Shown here piece by piece: positions 8,009 to 17,573 of a stretch of 64,000 nucleotides of DNA (its first letter is position 1; each line of letters starts with the position of its first letter). Position numbers and translations under genes: made by a program. This DNA comes from Algoriphagus sp. (GTDB lineage Bacteria > Bacteroidota > Bacteroidia > Cytophagales > Cyclobacteriaceae), in assembly GCF_030694375.1 (NCBI RefSeq), contig NZ_JAUXYL010000038.1, positions 62,001 to 126,000 on the forward strand. Direction: 5' to 3'. A model generated the notes under the pieces. The model had not been told where the DNA came from and ran no database searches. It saw nothing but the letters and a program-made list of their open reading frames with translations.

Positions 8009-8698
8009 ATGCACATTGACATAATTTCTGTCGTGCCCGGCTTGTTGGAAGGCCCTTTTTCTCATTCTATTCTGAAAAGAGCAGAAGAAAAAGGACTGGC
8101 CAGCGTTCGGGTTCACAACTTGAGAGATTATGCGACAGGCAAACAAAAGCAAGTCGATGACTATGCCTTTGGTGGTGGAGCCGGGATGGTGATGATGATC
8201 GAGCCAATCGCCCGATGCATCGAGGCACTTCAAAAGGAAAGAACGTACGATGAAATCATCTACATGACGCCGGATGGAGATACCTTCGACCAATCCATGG
8301 CAAACGGACTTTCGCAAGTTGAAAACCTCCTGATCCTTTGTGGTCATTACAAGGGAGTGGATCAACGGGTGAGGGACTTGTTCATTACCAAAGAGATCAG
8401 CATCGGAGATTTCGTTCTTTCGGGAGGAGAATTGGCAGCAGCGGTAGTCGCAGATGCCATTATCCGATTGATCCCGGGAGTATTGAACGACGAGACCTCC
8501 GCCTTGACAGATTCCTTCCAGGATGGCCTTTTGGCACCGCCTGTTTACACCAGACCCGCTGAATACAATGGGATTGGAATTCCGGAAGTGTTGCTTTCAG
8601 GACATGAAGCCAAGATAAGCGAGTGGAGATTTGAAGCGTCGGTTCGCCGAACCAAAGAAAAAAGACCTGATCTGCTGAAAGGCACCGGGTGGGAGTAG
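8009..8698 (+). CDS. trmD: tRNA (guanine-N1)-methyltransferase TrmD
   Basis: SPOUT-class enzyme that methylates G37 of tRNAs from SAM, preventing +1 frameshifting. 229 residues. Motifs: [20 protein letters not shown] at the N-terminus, the [15 protein letters not shown] block (about 51-65), the trefoil-knot SAM site [15 protein letters not shown] (about 108-122), and [17 protein letters not shown] (about 131-147) with [16 protein letters not shown], which contributes the catalytic Asp. It starts 3 bp after rimM. Two related products of this operon, bS16 and RimM, act on the small subunit, whereas TrmD acts on tRNA. Confidence 0.97.
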   Translation: MHIDIISVVPGLLEGPFSHSILKRAEEKGLASVRVHNLRDYATGKQKQVDDYAFGGGAGMVMMIEPIARCIEALQKERTYDEIIYMTPDGDTFDQSMANGLSQVENLLILCGHYKGVDQRVRDLFITKEISIGDFVLSGGELAAAVVADAIIRLIPGVLNDETSALTDSFQDGLLAPPVYTRPAEYNGIGIPEVLLSGHEAKISEWRFEASVRRTKEKRPDLLKGTGWE

Positions 8699-8731
8699 GC
8701 GAGACAAGATTTTAAAAAGTAATTCATTTAA

Positions 8732-8745
8732 GCCACTGCGGTGGC
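8732..8745 (+). promoter_or_regulatory. Small hairpin in the rplS leader
   Basis: GCCAC-TGCG-GTGGC forms a perfect 5-bp stem between trmD and rplS, 28 bp before the L19 start codon. It could be an RNA-processing or autoregulatory site, but only the stem is visible. Confidence 0.3.
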
Positions 8746-8773
8746 AAACTGCGAAAGCATAAAATATAGAGCT

Positions 8774-9139
8774 ATGAGCGATCTAATGAAAATTGTAGAA
8801 GCGGAATACAGCGAGGCGAGAGCCAAATTCCCTTCTTTCAAAGCCGGTGATACCATCAACGTACACGTACGAATCAAAGAAGGTAATAAGGAGCGTATCC
8901 AGCAGTTTCAGGGAACTGTGATCCAAAGAAAAAACCCGAATACAAACGGCGAAACATTCACTGTACGTAAAATTTCTAACGGAATCGGCGTTGAGCGTAT
9001 CTTCCCTATCATCTCTCCTGCGATCGAGCAAATCGACTTGCTAAGAGAAGGTAAAGTAAGAAGAGCCCGTCTTTACTACCTTAGAGGACGTCAGGGTAAG
9101 GCTGCACGTATCAAGGAGAAAATCAGACCAAGAAGCTAA
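8774..9139 (+). CDS. rplS: 50S ribosomal protein bL19
   Basis: bL19 sits at the 30S-50S interface. I choose the ATG at 8774 ([20 protein letters not shown]), giving 121 residues and the standard N-terminus; a frame extension to 8741 would cover the leader hairpin and is not conserved-looking. Core motifs: [20 protein letters not shown] (about 21-40), [38 protein letters not shown] (about 70-88) and the basic end [20 protein letters not shown]. It is the last gene of the operon and is followed by a terminator. Confidence 0.96.
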   Translation: MSDLMKIVEAEYSEARAKFPSFKAGDTINVHVRIKEGNKERIQQFQGTVIQRKNPNTNGETFTVRKISNGIGVERIFPIISPAIEQIDLLREGKVRRARLYYLRGRQGKAARIKEKIRPRS

Positions 9140-9159
9140 TTCTTGTTCGGATAAAAACA

Positions 9160-9192
9160 AAAAAGGAACTCAGCAATGGGTTCCTTTTTTGT
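9160..9192 (+). terminator. Terminator of the rpsP-rplS operon
   Basis: AAAAGGAAC and GTTCCTTTT form the stem around a short loop, ending in TTTTTTG. Found 22 bp after the rplS stop. Confidence 0.85.
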
Positions 9193-9248
9193 TTTGGCTT
9201 GGTTGGACCGGAAGATTTGATTCAAAAGACTTCTTGCAATTATGCTTA

Positions 9249-9280
9249 ATAAAAGCCCAAATCTAACGACTTGGGCCCTT
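9249..9280 (-). terminator. Terminator of the GMC oxidoreductase operon
   Basis: Read on the minus strand, GCCCAA and TTGGGC pair around a 10-nt loop and run into TTTTATT. It lies 16 bp past the GMC oxidoreductase stop. Confidence 0.75.
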
Positions 9281-9295
9281 TTCAGACTTCATACT

Positions 9296-11005
9296 TTATT
9301 TCTTGCTTTCCGTCACCGCATGATGCGCAGCCCGTGCGGCAAAAGCCATGTAGGTCAAGGATGGATTTTGTGTGGAAGTGGAAGTCATCGAAGCACCGTC
9401 GGTCACATAGACATTCGGAACGGCATGCAGCTGATGGTTGGCGTTGAGCATCGATGTTTTTGAATCTTTGCCCATACGTACACCGCCCATTTCATGGATA
9501 TCCAAGCCAGGTGCCCGCTTGTCATCCCGTGTCCGGATATTGGTAAATCCTGCCTTAGTAAACATCTCAGACATTTGTTCGATGTAGTCTTTGATCATTT
9601 TTTCGTCGTTGTCGTCGTATTCCACATTGATTTTGAGCTGAGGAATTCCCCACTCATCTTTCAGCGTTGGATCCAAGGCGACATAATTACTTTCCTTTGG
9701 AATCGTCTCGCCCATCATGTGCGAACCCACATACCAAGGACCGTATTCACTTGGATTGAGGAGGTTGTTTTTCAACTCCATCCCGATGCCTTCCGAATTG
9801 GTTCGGACACCTCTTCCGGCCGAAAAACCTGCAGCGTATCCTCTCAGGAAGTCTGTCTCCTGCTTGTACACATTTCTGAATCTTGGGAAGTAGCCGCTTG
9901 TCGGACGTCCACCCGAAGTGGTATACTCTGAGTGTCCTTCATGCTCGGCAGATACACCAGCGCGATAGTTGTGAAATGCAACGTATTTGCCCAGCACTCC
10001 ACTGTCATTACCCATGCCATTTGGAAAACGATTGGAGGTAGAGTTCATCAAGATAAGATTGGAGTTCAAGGCCGCTGCATTCAGGAAAATCACGTCTGAA
10101 TAAAACTCCTCTGTTTCCTTGGTCAGCCGATCTACGATTCGGACACCAGTAGCTTTTCCTTTTTCATCATCATAGATGATCGAATGCACCACGGCATCTG
10201 GTCTCATCGTGAGATTTCCGGTTTTTAGGGCCCAGGGAATGGTGGAGGAATTGGAACTGAAATAGCCTCCAAAGGGACAGCCCCGCTGGCAGAGGTTTCT
10301 GTTTTGGCATTTTGCCCTGCCTTGCTGGGCAAAAAAATCCAGATTGCCATTGATGTGCGCACAGCGGGAAGAGATCATGTGGCGGTCATTGCCGTAGTTT
10401 TTCTTCAGTTGCTCCGCAAAATACTTTTCTACCACATTCAATTCGTACCCGGGAAGAAATTCTCCATCCGGAAGATTTGGTAAGCCGTCTTTGTTGCCCG
10501 AAACTCCCGCAAATTTCTCCACATGGCTGTACCATTTTTCGATGTCTTTGTATCGGATCGGCCAATCTACTGCGAAGCCATCACGTGCGGGACCTTCAAA
10601 ATCAAAGTCAGACCAGCGCTGTACCTGTCTTGCCCAAAGCAGGGATTTTCCCCCAACTTGGTACCCACGAATCCAGTCAAAAGGCTTCTCCTGCACATAG
10701 GGATGTTCGGTATCTTTAACGAAAAAGTGCATCGCATCCTCCCGAAAAGCATAGCATCGACTGACGACCGGATTTTCTTCCTGAATTTTTTGAGGCACCT
10801 GACCCCGATGCTCAAATTCGTATGGAAGCATGTTTGTAGTCGGGTAGTCCTTGATATGCTCCACATTTTTTCCACGCTCCAGCATCAGTGTTTTCACTCC
10901 GAGATCGCAAAGTTCTTTTGCGGCCCAAGCACCACTGATTCCTGAACCGATGACAATGGCTTGATAGGTTCGTTCTTGTTTACTTCGGATATTCAGATTA
11001 GCCAT
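9296..11005 (-). CDS. GMC-family FAD-dependent oxidoreductase
   Basis: A 569-residue flavoprotein of the glucose-methanol-choline family, probably oxidising a sugar or other alcohol in the periplasm. Near the N-terminus is the ADP-binding loop VIGSGISGAWAAKEL, then GGKSLLWARQVQRW (about 115-130). A cysteine cluster CQNRNLCQRGCPFGG is near 235-250, and the C-terminal segment NVYVTDGASMTSTSTQNP precedes the active-site region. HEMGGVRMG matches the GMC_oxred_C domain. No signal peptide is present. The upstream gene encodes a subunit-3-like partner with a twin-arginine leader and overlaps by 8 bp, so the pair is probably exported together (inference from known gluconate-dehydrogenase-type complexes). 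Confidence 0.88.
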   Translation of the reverse strand: MANLNIRSKQERTYQAIVIGSGISGAWAAKELCDLGVKTLMLERGKNVEHIKDYPTTNMLPYEFEHRGQVPQKIQEENPVVSRCYAFREDAMHFFVKDTEHPYVQEKPFDWIRGYQVGGKSLLWARQVQRWSDFDFEGPARDGFAVDWPIRYKDIEKWYSHVEKFAGVSGNKDGLPNLPDGEFLPGYELNVVEKYFAEQLKKNYGNDRHMISSRCAHINGNLDFFAQQGRAKCQNRNLCQRGCPFGGYFSSNSSTIPWALKTGNLTMRPDAVVHSIIYDDEKGKATGVRIVDRLTKETEEFYSDVIFLNAAALNSNLILMNSTSNRFPNGMGNDSGVLGKYVAFHNYRAGVSAEHEGHSEYTTSGGRPTSGYFPRFRNVYKQETDFLRGYAAGFSAGRGVRTNSEGIGMELKNNLLNPSEYGPWYVGSHMMGETIPKESNYVALDPTLKDEWGIPQLKINVEYDDNDEKMIKDYIEQMSEMFTKAGFTNIRTRDDKRAPGLDIHEMGGVRMGKDSKTSMLNANHQLHAVPNVYVTDGASMTSTSTQNPSLTYMAFAARAAHHAVTESKK

Positions 11006-11570
11006 TAATGCGGGGTTTTTGTAGGTCGGAGATCAGCACAGCACCATTGTACTCGCCGGGAATGAGTGAATAAGGAATTACTTCGGTTTGGATGTATTCA
11101 GAGGCCATATAGCCTTGGATGGTTAGGCGTTTGGTGGAATTCAGAAAGTAAGAAACGTTTGCCCGTTCTTTTCCCTCGGGCGTATCATCTCCTTCTAGTT
11201 TGGTGCCGGTGAGAATCAATTCCTCTTTTTCCTTGGTGGAAAGTGCCTCAAATTTCTTAGCTGCGGTTTTTTGCACATAGTCAGGAAAGGCGGTAAGTCC
11301 AGCCGTGAATTTTTCCTGATTTTCGGTGGTAAAGCAGTCATTGACCATGACAAGGATAAAGTCGGGGACTTCCAAATTGAGTGCTCCTTTGATCTCTCCT
11401 GCAGGGATTATCGTGTCTGAAATTGATCCCAGGAGGGTTTTTTGAGAAGCTGTAATTTTTAGATTCTGATAGGCGGCAAGGATGTCATCGCTGCTGAAAT
11501 CACAGGAAGGAATCAACACGAGTCCTCCGGAGATCAGGGCGAGATGCCGCAAGGCGATCCGTCTGTTCAT
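10998..11570 (-). CDS. Gluconate 2-dehydrogenase subunit 3-like lipoprotein
   Basis: A 190-residue small partner of GMC dehydrogenases. The N-terminus MNRRIALRHLALISGG has a twin-arginine-like motif and ends in a lipobox-like LIPSC, so it may be exported by Tat and lipidated. The body matches the subunit-3 pattern of short helices: LLGSISDTIIPAGEIKGA (about 44-61), VPDFILVMVNDCFT and the NVSYFLNSTKRLTIQGY segment. In this family the small subunit escorts or docks the flavoprotein. It lies directly upstream of, and overlaps, the GMC gene. Confidence 0.8.
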   Translation of the reverse strand: MNRRIALRHLALISGGLVLIPSCDFSSDDILAAYQNLKITASQKTLLGSISDTIIPAGEIKGALNLEVPDFILVMVNDCFTTENQEKFTAGLTAFPDYVQKTAAKKFEALSTKEKEELILTGTKLEGDDTPEGKERANVSYFLNSTKRLTIQGYMASEYIQTEVIPYSLIPGEYNGAVLISDLQKPRING

Positions 11571-11665
11571 ATAAGATAGATTGGGTTTAAAGCATTTGAG
11601 CCCAGAAAGTAGGGAAAATTATGCGAAATCCACAGCCAAAGGTATAAAAGACTTTGAATGATAAT

Positions 11666-13720
11666 CTACCGAGTCAAAACTCCGAATTCACCGAATGTTG
11701 CAGGATTTCCATCAGTGGTTTTTAGGGATTTTAGTTTTATAAATCTGGACTGAACTGAATCAAACCGGACAATTTGTTCGATTGGGCTATTTTGGATATT
11801 TGAAAATTCTCCACGCCTTACGGTGTTCCATTTTTTACCGTCATCACTTATCTCAAATTGATATTCGGAAATAAAGCCACTTGGATATCTTGCCTGCATG
11901 GGTAAATAAGTAAACCCACGCAGCGAAACTTCTTTTCCGAGATCTATCACCAGTTCATTACTTGTTGAAGTCCAATAAGTCTGAGATTTTTCATCGATTG
12001 CCCGTATCGCATTGGAGTCGTTGGCTATTGACTTCCAGTTTCCCTTGGCGATATCAAAATCAACTCGTGCAATCTCTGAGCGTTTTCCAGATTTTGAATC
12101 CACCGCAAGAGCTTGAACAGTGGTTGCTTCTAGCACTTCAAATTCACCTAAAAAAGGATTTTCGCCCACTTTTGGCGCATTTCCATCTAAGGAGAAAAAG
12201 ATTTGCTGGCTTTCTTCCGCTGTGGTGATGCTGACTTTTCCTTCCGGGGTTCGGGTGATTTTAGGGGGAAAAAGCAAAGCCGGAGCATGGTAAACCCCGA
12301 TTTCAGAAATCACGGGGATTCCTTTTGCCTCCAGGAAATTGATGCGGATTTTTCGGGCCTCGGTATCCGGGAATCTCAATATCCGCTTGAAACCTATGGT
12401 GGTTCCTCTTGCCACAATCTCCCATTTTCCATTGACTTCTTTTTCGAGGGAAAAAGCTTTGACCCGCTGTCCGAGATTGACAAATTCCTGGATCAAAAGG
12501 CGGTTGAAGAAAACTGATTTTCCGAAATCCAATTCCACAAAAGCCTGAATCTGTCCATCAGGTGTGGACCAATAGGTATTGAAATCTCCGTCATTCAGAT
12601 TTTCCACGCCATATCCTTCACCCCGGCTGGAAGAAGATTTAAAAGAAGCCTCCTTAACCAGGTTGACAGCAAAATCTTCCCTGATTTTGGCAGCCATCTT
12701 CAAAATCGCTTCTTCGTCCTTCTCATGAATCAAGCCACGGGTATCCACAGGGAAATTGATCAGTAGCGAGCTGTTTTGCCCGATACTCTTGTAATAAATT
12801 TCCATCAGCTCGGGTAAGGTTTTTACTTTGTGATCTTCATAAGTATGGTAATACCATCCCGGACGGATACTGACATCCGACTCAGCTGGCACCCAATGTG
12901 TGCCGTTTTCCTGTCCCGTGGCCCATTTTTCAGAGAATTCAGGCATTCCGGCATAGACCGAATCCCGCATCAGATTGGACCAGGTAGTCTCGTATGCAAA
13001 TCCATGTTCGTTTCCTACCCACCTTACATCCGGACCTGCATCGCTGAATAGCATGGCATTGGGTTGAAGTTTTCGGACCAATTCAATCGTCGTCGGCCAG
13101 TCGTAATAGCTGAATTTATCGACTTTTCTTTCCTCATTTGCTCCTCCATACCAGCCTGTGCCGCCATTGGCGCCGTCAAACCAAATCTCATACAATTCCC
13201 CATAATTGGTCAGCAATTCCGTCAGCTGATTACGCATATAGGTGATGTATTTCGGCTTGCCGTAGTCGGGATGATTTCGGTCCCATGGGGAATAGTAGAT
13301 CCCCACTTTCAGTCCTTCTGCCCTGCAGGCATCTACAAATTCCCGAATCAAATCGCCTTTTCCATCTCGCCAAGGGCTGTTTTTCACGGAATGCGCTGTG
13401 TAAGCTGATGGCCAAAGTACAAATCCGTCGTGGTGCTTGGCTGTGATGATCAAGCCTTTCATCCCGGCTTCCTTTGCTACACGAGCCCATTGTTTTGCGT
13501 CGAGCTCCGTCGGATTAAATTGCCAAGGTTTTTCATCTCCAAATCCCCACTCCCGGTCTGAAAAAGTATTCATATTAAAGTGGACAAAGCCGTAATACTC
13601 CAGCTCCTGCCAAGCGATCTGTCTTTCATGAGGAATTGGGAGAATCGGCTCCGGCGGAGTGGCTTTTTCCTGACAATAACTGAGCGCGAAAGCTAAAAAT
13701 GGCCAAACAAACTTCTTCAT
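11666..13720 (-). CDS. GH29 alpha-L-fucosidase lipoprotein with discoidin-like domains
   Basis: A 684-residue secreted glycosidase. MKKFVWPFLAFALSYC is a lipoprotein signal with Cys16. The (beta/alpha)8 domain has the GH29 start FVHFNMNTFSDREWG, TAKHHDGFVLWPS (about 92-104), KVGIYYSPWDRNHP and the nucleophile motif EIWFDGANG (about 178-186). The C-terminal half contains a discoidin/F5-8C-like domain (about 350-460), a chitobiase-like domain and a second discoidin-like domain ending FGEFGVL. It should release alpha-linked fucose from glycans at the cell surface. No SusC/D pair accompanies it, so it is not in a classical PUL. Confidence 0.88.
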   Translation of the reverse strand: MKKFVWPFLAFALSYCQEKATPPEPILPIPHERQIAWQELEYYGFVHFNMNTFSDREWGFGDEKPWQFNPTELDAKQWARVAKEAGMKGLIITAKHHDGFVLWPSAYTAHSVKNSPWRDGKGDLIREFVDACRAEGLKVGIYYSPWDRNHPDYGKPKYITYMRNQLTELLTNYGELYEIWFDGANGGTGWYGGANEERKVDKFSYYDWPTTIELVRKLQPNAMLFSDAGPDVRWVGNEHGFAYETTWSNLMRDSVYAGMPEFSEKWATGQENGTHWVPAESDVSIRPGWYYHTYEDHKVKTLPELMEIYYKSIGQNSSLLINFPVDTRGLIHEKDEEAILKMAAKIREDFAVNLVKEASFKSSSSRGEGYGVENLNDGDFNTYWSTPDGQIQAFVELDFGKSVFFNRLLIQEFVNLGQRVKAFSLEKEVNGKWEIVARGTTIGFKRILRFPDTEARKIRINFLEAKGIPVISEIGVYHAPALLFPPKITRTPEGKVSITTAEESQQIFFSLDGNAPKVGENPFLGEFEVLEATTVQALAVDSKSGKRSEIARVDFDIAKGNWKSIANDSNAIRAIDEKSQTYWTSTSNELVIDLGKEVSLRGFTYLPMQARYPSGFISEYQFEISDDGKKWNTVRRGEFSNIQNSPIEQIVRFDSVQSRFIKLKSLKTTDGNPATFGEFGVLTR

Positions 13721-13854
13721 AAAATTAAATTCAAGGTTGCTGTTTTTCAGTTGGGGATGGAAATCTAAAACAAATTAAGATTAGCTGATCCCCAATCAAA
13801 ACCATTGGTCTGGATTGTTGCTTTTGTCTGCAAGTTTCCTTGTATTTTTCGGCC

Positions 13855-16092
13855 ATGAAAAATGCCATCATCCTATTTCTATTGCTACTGAGTTCCTCCC
13901 TTCAGGCCCAAATTTATGTGCGTGTATCAGATTTTGAATCTAAAAAGCCTTTGGAAAAAGTCTTGCTTAAGGTTAATAACTCAAAAGACTATTTAACTGA
14001 TAAGGAGGGTAAGGTAAGGATAGAGGAGCAAAGCCCTGTTAGTGTCACTTTTTTCCTTGAAGGATATCGATCACTTGTCGCAGAGTTTCAAGATGGGTAT
14101 TTTGAAATTGAATTAAAGCCCATTTCCATCTCACTCTCCGGTGTGACTGTCTCCGCTTTCGAATCAGAAAGGCCACTTTTGGAGCAATCAGCTGCTGTCA
14201 GTGTAGTTACTGAGCGGGACTTCAATCGGTTCAATGAAACCTCCCCCGTTAATGCCTTCAATCAAAAAGCTGGGGTAAGAATCGAAGAACGTGCGCCGGC
14301 CAGTTACCGGGTTTCAATCCGTGGAAGTTCGCTTCGTTCGCCCTTTGGAGTGCGGAATGTGAAAGTCTATTGGAATGAGGTTCCATTCACTTCACCGGAC
14401 GGGACGACGGCTTTGAACCTGCTTGATCTGGCCAATATCAAAAGAGCGGAAGTGGTGAAAGGGCCTTCCGGAAGTATTTACGGGGCCGGAAACGGCGGTG
14501 CTATTTCTCTTTTCAGCCAACCAAATCTGACAGAAAACCGGATTGCGACCGAATATTTAACCGGGGATTTTGGATTAAGCCGATTCAGGTTAGGGCTTTC
14601 CCAGCAAGTAGGGGAGGGTGGAGTGGAGGCTTCTTTTGTCAGCCAAAAATCAGACGGCTACCGGGAGCATTCGGCGGTAGATCGTCAGGTATTTCAGTTG
14701 GGTGGGTTTTTTCCGATTTCTGAAAAGCAGGAAATTCGTACCCAGTTGCTGATTTCTGACTTGGATTACCAAATACCCGGAGCCTTAAATGCCGCACAAG
14801 TGGAACAGAATCCCAAGCAGGCACGACCGGGCTCAGTTACTCAAAACAGCTCTATTTCCCAACAGACAGTACTGCTTTCATTGGGGCATCTGTATCGATT
14901 TTCTGAAAAGACAAACAACAACACAACCGTTTACCTCAACACGAACAACTTTGAAAACCCGTTTATTCTCGATTACAAGAAAGAGCTGGGCTTTGGATAT
15001 GGCCTAAGGACGAAGTTTACGCATGATGGAGAATTGGGAGGGAAGTCTTTGCGATTGATTGTAGGAGGAGAATATCAGAATGGATTGACTGATGCGCAGA
15101 ATTTTGGCAATCGGGCCGGAGTGGCAGATACGGTTCGCTTTTCGGACAAGCTCAGAGCCTATCAGGGCTTCTTCTTTCAGCAAGCTGAATGGAATCTGAA
15201 TTCCAAATTGCTGTTTACACTGGGTTTGTCTGAAAATTTTTCCGGCTATGAAGTAGATAGACAAATCGACGCCACGCGCAAACCTACAGGACTACAATCC
15301 AGGAAATTTGATCCTGTAGTAATCCCAAGAGTTGCATTAAACTATCGAATGAATGCCTTTAGTTCGGTGTATGGATCGGTCAGCAGCGGATTTTCTCCCC
15401 CTACTATCGATGAGGTTCGAACCAATGAAGGAAGTTTAAACTTTGCTTTGGAGGCAGAAAAAGGGATCAATTATGAAGTGGGGTATCGATTGGGCAAAGA
15501 AAAATTCAACTTCGAATTGATTGGCTATTATCTCAAGTTGGAGGAGACCATCACCACTTTCACCAATGCAAACGGAGTGGTATTATTCAGAAACGCGGGC
15601 TCAACAGATCAAAAAGGAATTGAGGCGACAGTAGATTATGCCCTTCTGAGAAATTCTGACGGATTCGTCAGAGACATACTGCTGGGAACAGCTTACACCG
15701 GGCAGTTTTTCAAGTTTGATGAGTATGCCAAGCAAGCCAACGACTTTTCAGGAAATGACCTGACAGGAGTGCCGAAGCATAATCTGGTCAGTCGCCTGGA
15801 TCTGAGAACTTCCATTGGCTTTTACCTCAATTTCACACATCAGTTTACCGACAAAATTCCACTCAATGATGCCAATACCGTCTATCAGGAATCGTATGAC
15901 TTGGTGAATATGCGATTTGGGTATGTACGCAAGATTGGCAAGTTTGACCTGGAGGTTTTTGCAGGTGTGGATAATCTCCTGGACGAGTCATACTCTTTGG
16001 GAAATGATCTCAATGCCTTTGCTGCCAGATTCTATCAGCCCGCACCGACCAGAAATTGGTATGGAGGAGTGAAATTGGGATTGAACTATTGA
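13855..16092 (+). CDS. TonB-dependent outer-membrane receptor
   Basis: A 745-residue receptor transporting an unidentified ligand, siderophore-type by overall layout. I choose the ATG at 13855 (MKNAIILFLLLLSSSLQAQ, signal peptide). A short carboxypeptidase-like domain (about 20-95) precedes the plug domain: TSPVNAFNQKAGVRIEERAP, then VSIRGSSLRSPFGVRNVKVY and VVKGPSGSIYGAGNGGAIS (about 200-220). The barrel follows and ends with the aromatic-terminated strand WYGGVKLGLNY, typical for BAM-dependent insertion. It is a single gene, convergent with the kynurenine operon. Confidence 0.9.
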   Translation: MKNAIILFLLLLSSSLQAQIYVRVSDFESKKPLEKVLLKVNNSKDYLTDKEGKVRIEEQSPVSVTFFLEGYRSLVAEFQDGYFEIELKPISISLSGVTVSAFESERPLLEQSAAVSVVTERDFNRFNETSPVNAFNQKAGVRIEERAPASYRVSIRGSSLRSPFGVRNVKVYWNEVPFTSPDGTTALNLLDLANIKRAEVVKGPSGSIYGAGNGGAISLFSQPNLTENRIATEYLTGDFGLSRFRLGLSQQVGEGGVEASFVSQKSDGYREHSAVDRQVFQLGGFFPISEKQEIRTQLLISDLDYQIPGALNAAQVEQNPKQARPGSVTQNSSISQQTVLLSLGHLYRFSEKTNNNTTVYLNTNNFENPFILDYKKELGFGYGLRTKFTHDGELGGKSLRLIVGGEYQNGLTDAQNFGNRAGVADTVRFSDKLRAYQGFFFQQAEWNLNSKLLFTLGLSENFSGYEVDRQIDATRKPTGLQSRKFDPVVIPRVALNYRMNAFSSVYGSVSSGFSPPTIDEVRTNEGSLNFALEAEKGINYEVGYRLGKEKFNFELIGYYLKLEETITTFTNANGVVLFRNAGSTDQKGIEATVDYALLRNSDGFVRDILLGTAYTGQFFKFDEYAKQANDFSGNDLTGVPKHNLVSRLDLRTSIGFYLNFTHQFTDKIPLNDANTVYQESYDLVNMRFGYVRKIGKFDLEVFAGVDNLLDESYSLGNDLNAFAARFYQPAPTRNWYGGVKLGLNY

Positions 16093-16180
16093 GGGAAAAT
16101 AGGGTAGAAAGATACTGGACTTTGCTCCAATAGGCAGGCTTTTGTCCTGATGGACATGCCCTTTAAATGTTCTGTTAAGC

Positions 16181-16213
16181 AAAAAAAAAAGCGGTCTTTA
16201 GACCGCTTTTGCT
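16181..16213. terminator. Bidirectional terminator overlapping the KMO stop codon
   Basis: GCGGTC-TTTA-GACCGC is a perfect stem-loop flanked by an A-run on one side and TTTT on the other, so it can work for both convergent genes. The minus-strand stop codon of the monooxygenase is in the loop. Confidence 0.85.
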
Positions 16214-17550
16214 GTTTCCATTTGATTGATGATGTCCTCGTAGTCGAGCTTGTCCCAATTTTCGGTAATTAGGGGGCTTGCCATTACTTTATTCATAATT
16301 GCTTCCTGAAGCTTCCCTTGCGCGTACGCTTCGGCATAACTCATATCGGTAAAAGTCACCATTGTATAGAGCGGTATCCACTCTTTTGGATAAAGCTCAT
16401 GAAGTTTGGCTTCTATTTTTTTGCGAAGCAAAAACTTTGGACTCGACACCGAATCACGCATTTCAATGAAGTTTTCCATCGCTAGCTGACAAATTGCATC
16501 GGTATCAGGTTTGCGCTTTTTCTGGAATTTTTCGAAAACCAAATCCCAAGCATTCGTACCGAGTTTTTCAATCAGTCCATTCAAAATTGAGCAATCCTCA
16601 AAACCGCAATTCATCCCCTGTCCATAAAATGGAACCATGGCATGAGATGCATCTCCAAGCAATAATGAATTTCCCTGAACCCAAGGATAGCATTCAATAT
16701 TTACCAAAGCGGCTGTAGGGTTTTTGAAAAACTCGGTTTTCAAATTCGGCATTACTTGATATGCATCATCAAAATAGGCTCTGAATACGGTTTCGAGATC
16801 TTTTTCATCCTGAATTTTCTCAAAGCAAACCTTCGTACCTTCAAAAGGCAGAAAAAGTGTACAGGTAAAAGACTTGTCAGGATTTGGCAGGGCGATGAGC
16901 ATAAATTTACCTCTTGGCCAGATGTGCAAGGCATTCGGATCCATCGCAAAATCGCCAGAAGCTGTCGCTGGAATCGTCAATTCCTTGTATCCATGGGAAA
17001 TGTATTCCTGTCGATAGTTGAAGCGGATTTGCTTTTGCATGGACATTCTCAATGCTGAGTATGCACCATCAGCCCCGATTATGACATTGGGAATTAATTT
17101 ATTATCTCCTTCTGGAGACTCAAAGCAAATCTCATTTGTTCTGAAATTCACATCGAGACACTTGTGCTCAAAGTGGATTTCGGCACCCAATCGCTCCGCC
17201 TCCTCTACCAATAATTGATTGAAATTTCCTCTGGAAATGGAATAAATTGCCTGATCAGCTTTGCCATATGGCACAAAAGTAGTCCCTCCATGCTCATCAT
17301 GCACTCGCCTTCCGTACATCGGAATCGCAAAAGGCATAACCTTATCCTTCAAGCCAACTTGCTCCAGACTTTTCCAACCTCTATGGCTCAAGGCCATATT
17401 GATCGATCTGCCAGCTTCGGAATAGGGATTTTTGCGCTTGTCAGGTCGCTTGTCGTACATAGAGACTTCGAGACCCTGACGTCTGAGATATATGGCCATC
17501 AAACTGCCGATCAAGCCGGCACCTAAGATGGTAATTTCGTTTTTCTTCAT
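16198..17550 (-). CDS. kmo: Kynurenine 3-monooxygenase
   Basis: FAD-dependent aromatic hydroxylase making 3-hydroxykynurenine from L-kynurenine with NADPH and O2. 450 residues. It opens with the dinucleotide fold EITILGAGLIGSLMAIYL and YDKRPD, has RSINMALSHRGW and the DG-type motif VIIGADGAYSALR (about 159-171), then the second FAD motif SLLLGDASHAMVPFYGQG (about 301-318) followed by MNCGFEDC. The C-terminal hydrophobic stretch of eukaryotic KMO is absent or minimal, as is normal for bacteria. It is the last gene of a three-gene operon; its final codons form half of a terminator. Confidence 0.93.
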   Translation of the reverse strand: MKKNEITILGAGLIGSLMAIYLRRQGLEVSMYDKRPDKRKNPYSEAGRSINMALSHRGWKSLEQVGLKDKVMPFAIPMYGRRVHDEHGGTTFVPYGKADQAIYSISRGNFNQLLVEEAERLGAEIHFEHKCLDVNFRTNEICFESPEGDNKLIPNVIIGADGAYSALRMSMQKQIRFNYRQEYISHGYKELTIPATASGDFAMDPNALHIWPRGKFMLIALPNPDKSFTCTLFLPFEGTKVCFEKIQDEKDLETVFRAYFDDAYQVMPNLKTEFFKNPTAALVNIECYPWVQGNSLLLGDASHAMVPFYGQGMNCGFEDCSILNGLIEKLGTNAWDLVFEKFQKKRKPDTDAICQLAMENFIEMRDSVSSPKFLLRKKIEAKLHELYPKEWIPLYTMVTFTDMSYAEAYAQGKLQEAIMNKVMASPLITENWDKLDYEDIINQMETAKAV

Positions 17551-17573
17551 CGAATATGTTTACCCACGCTTCT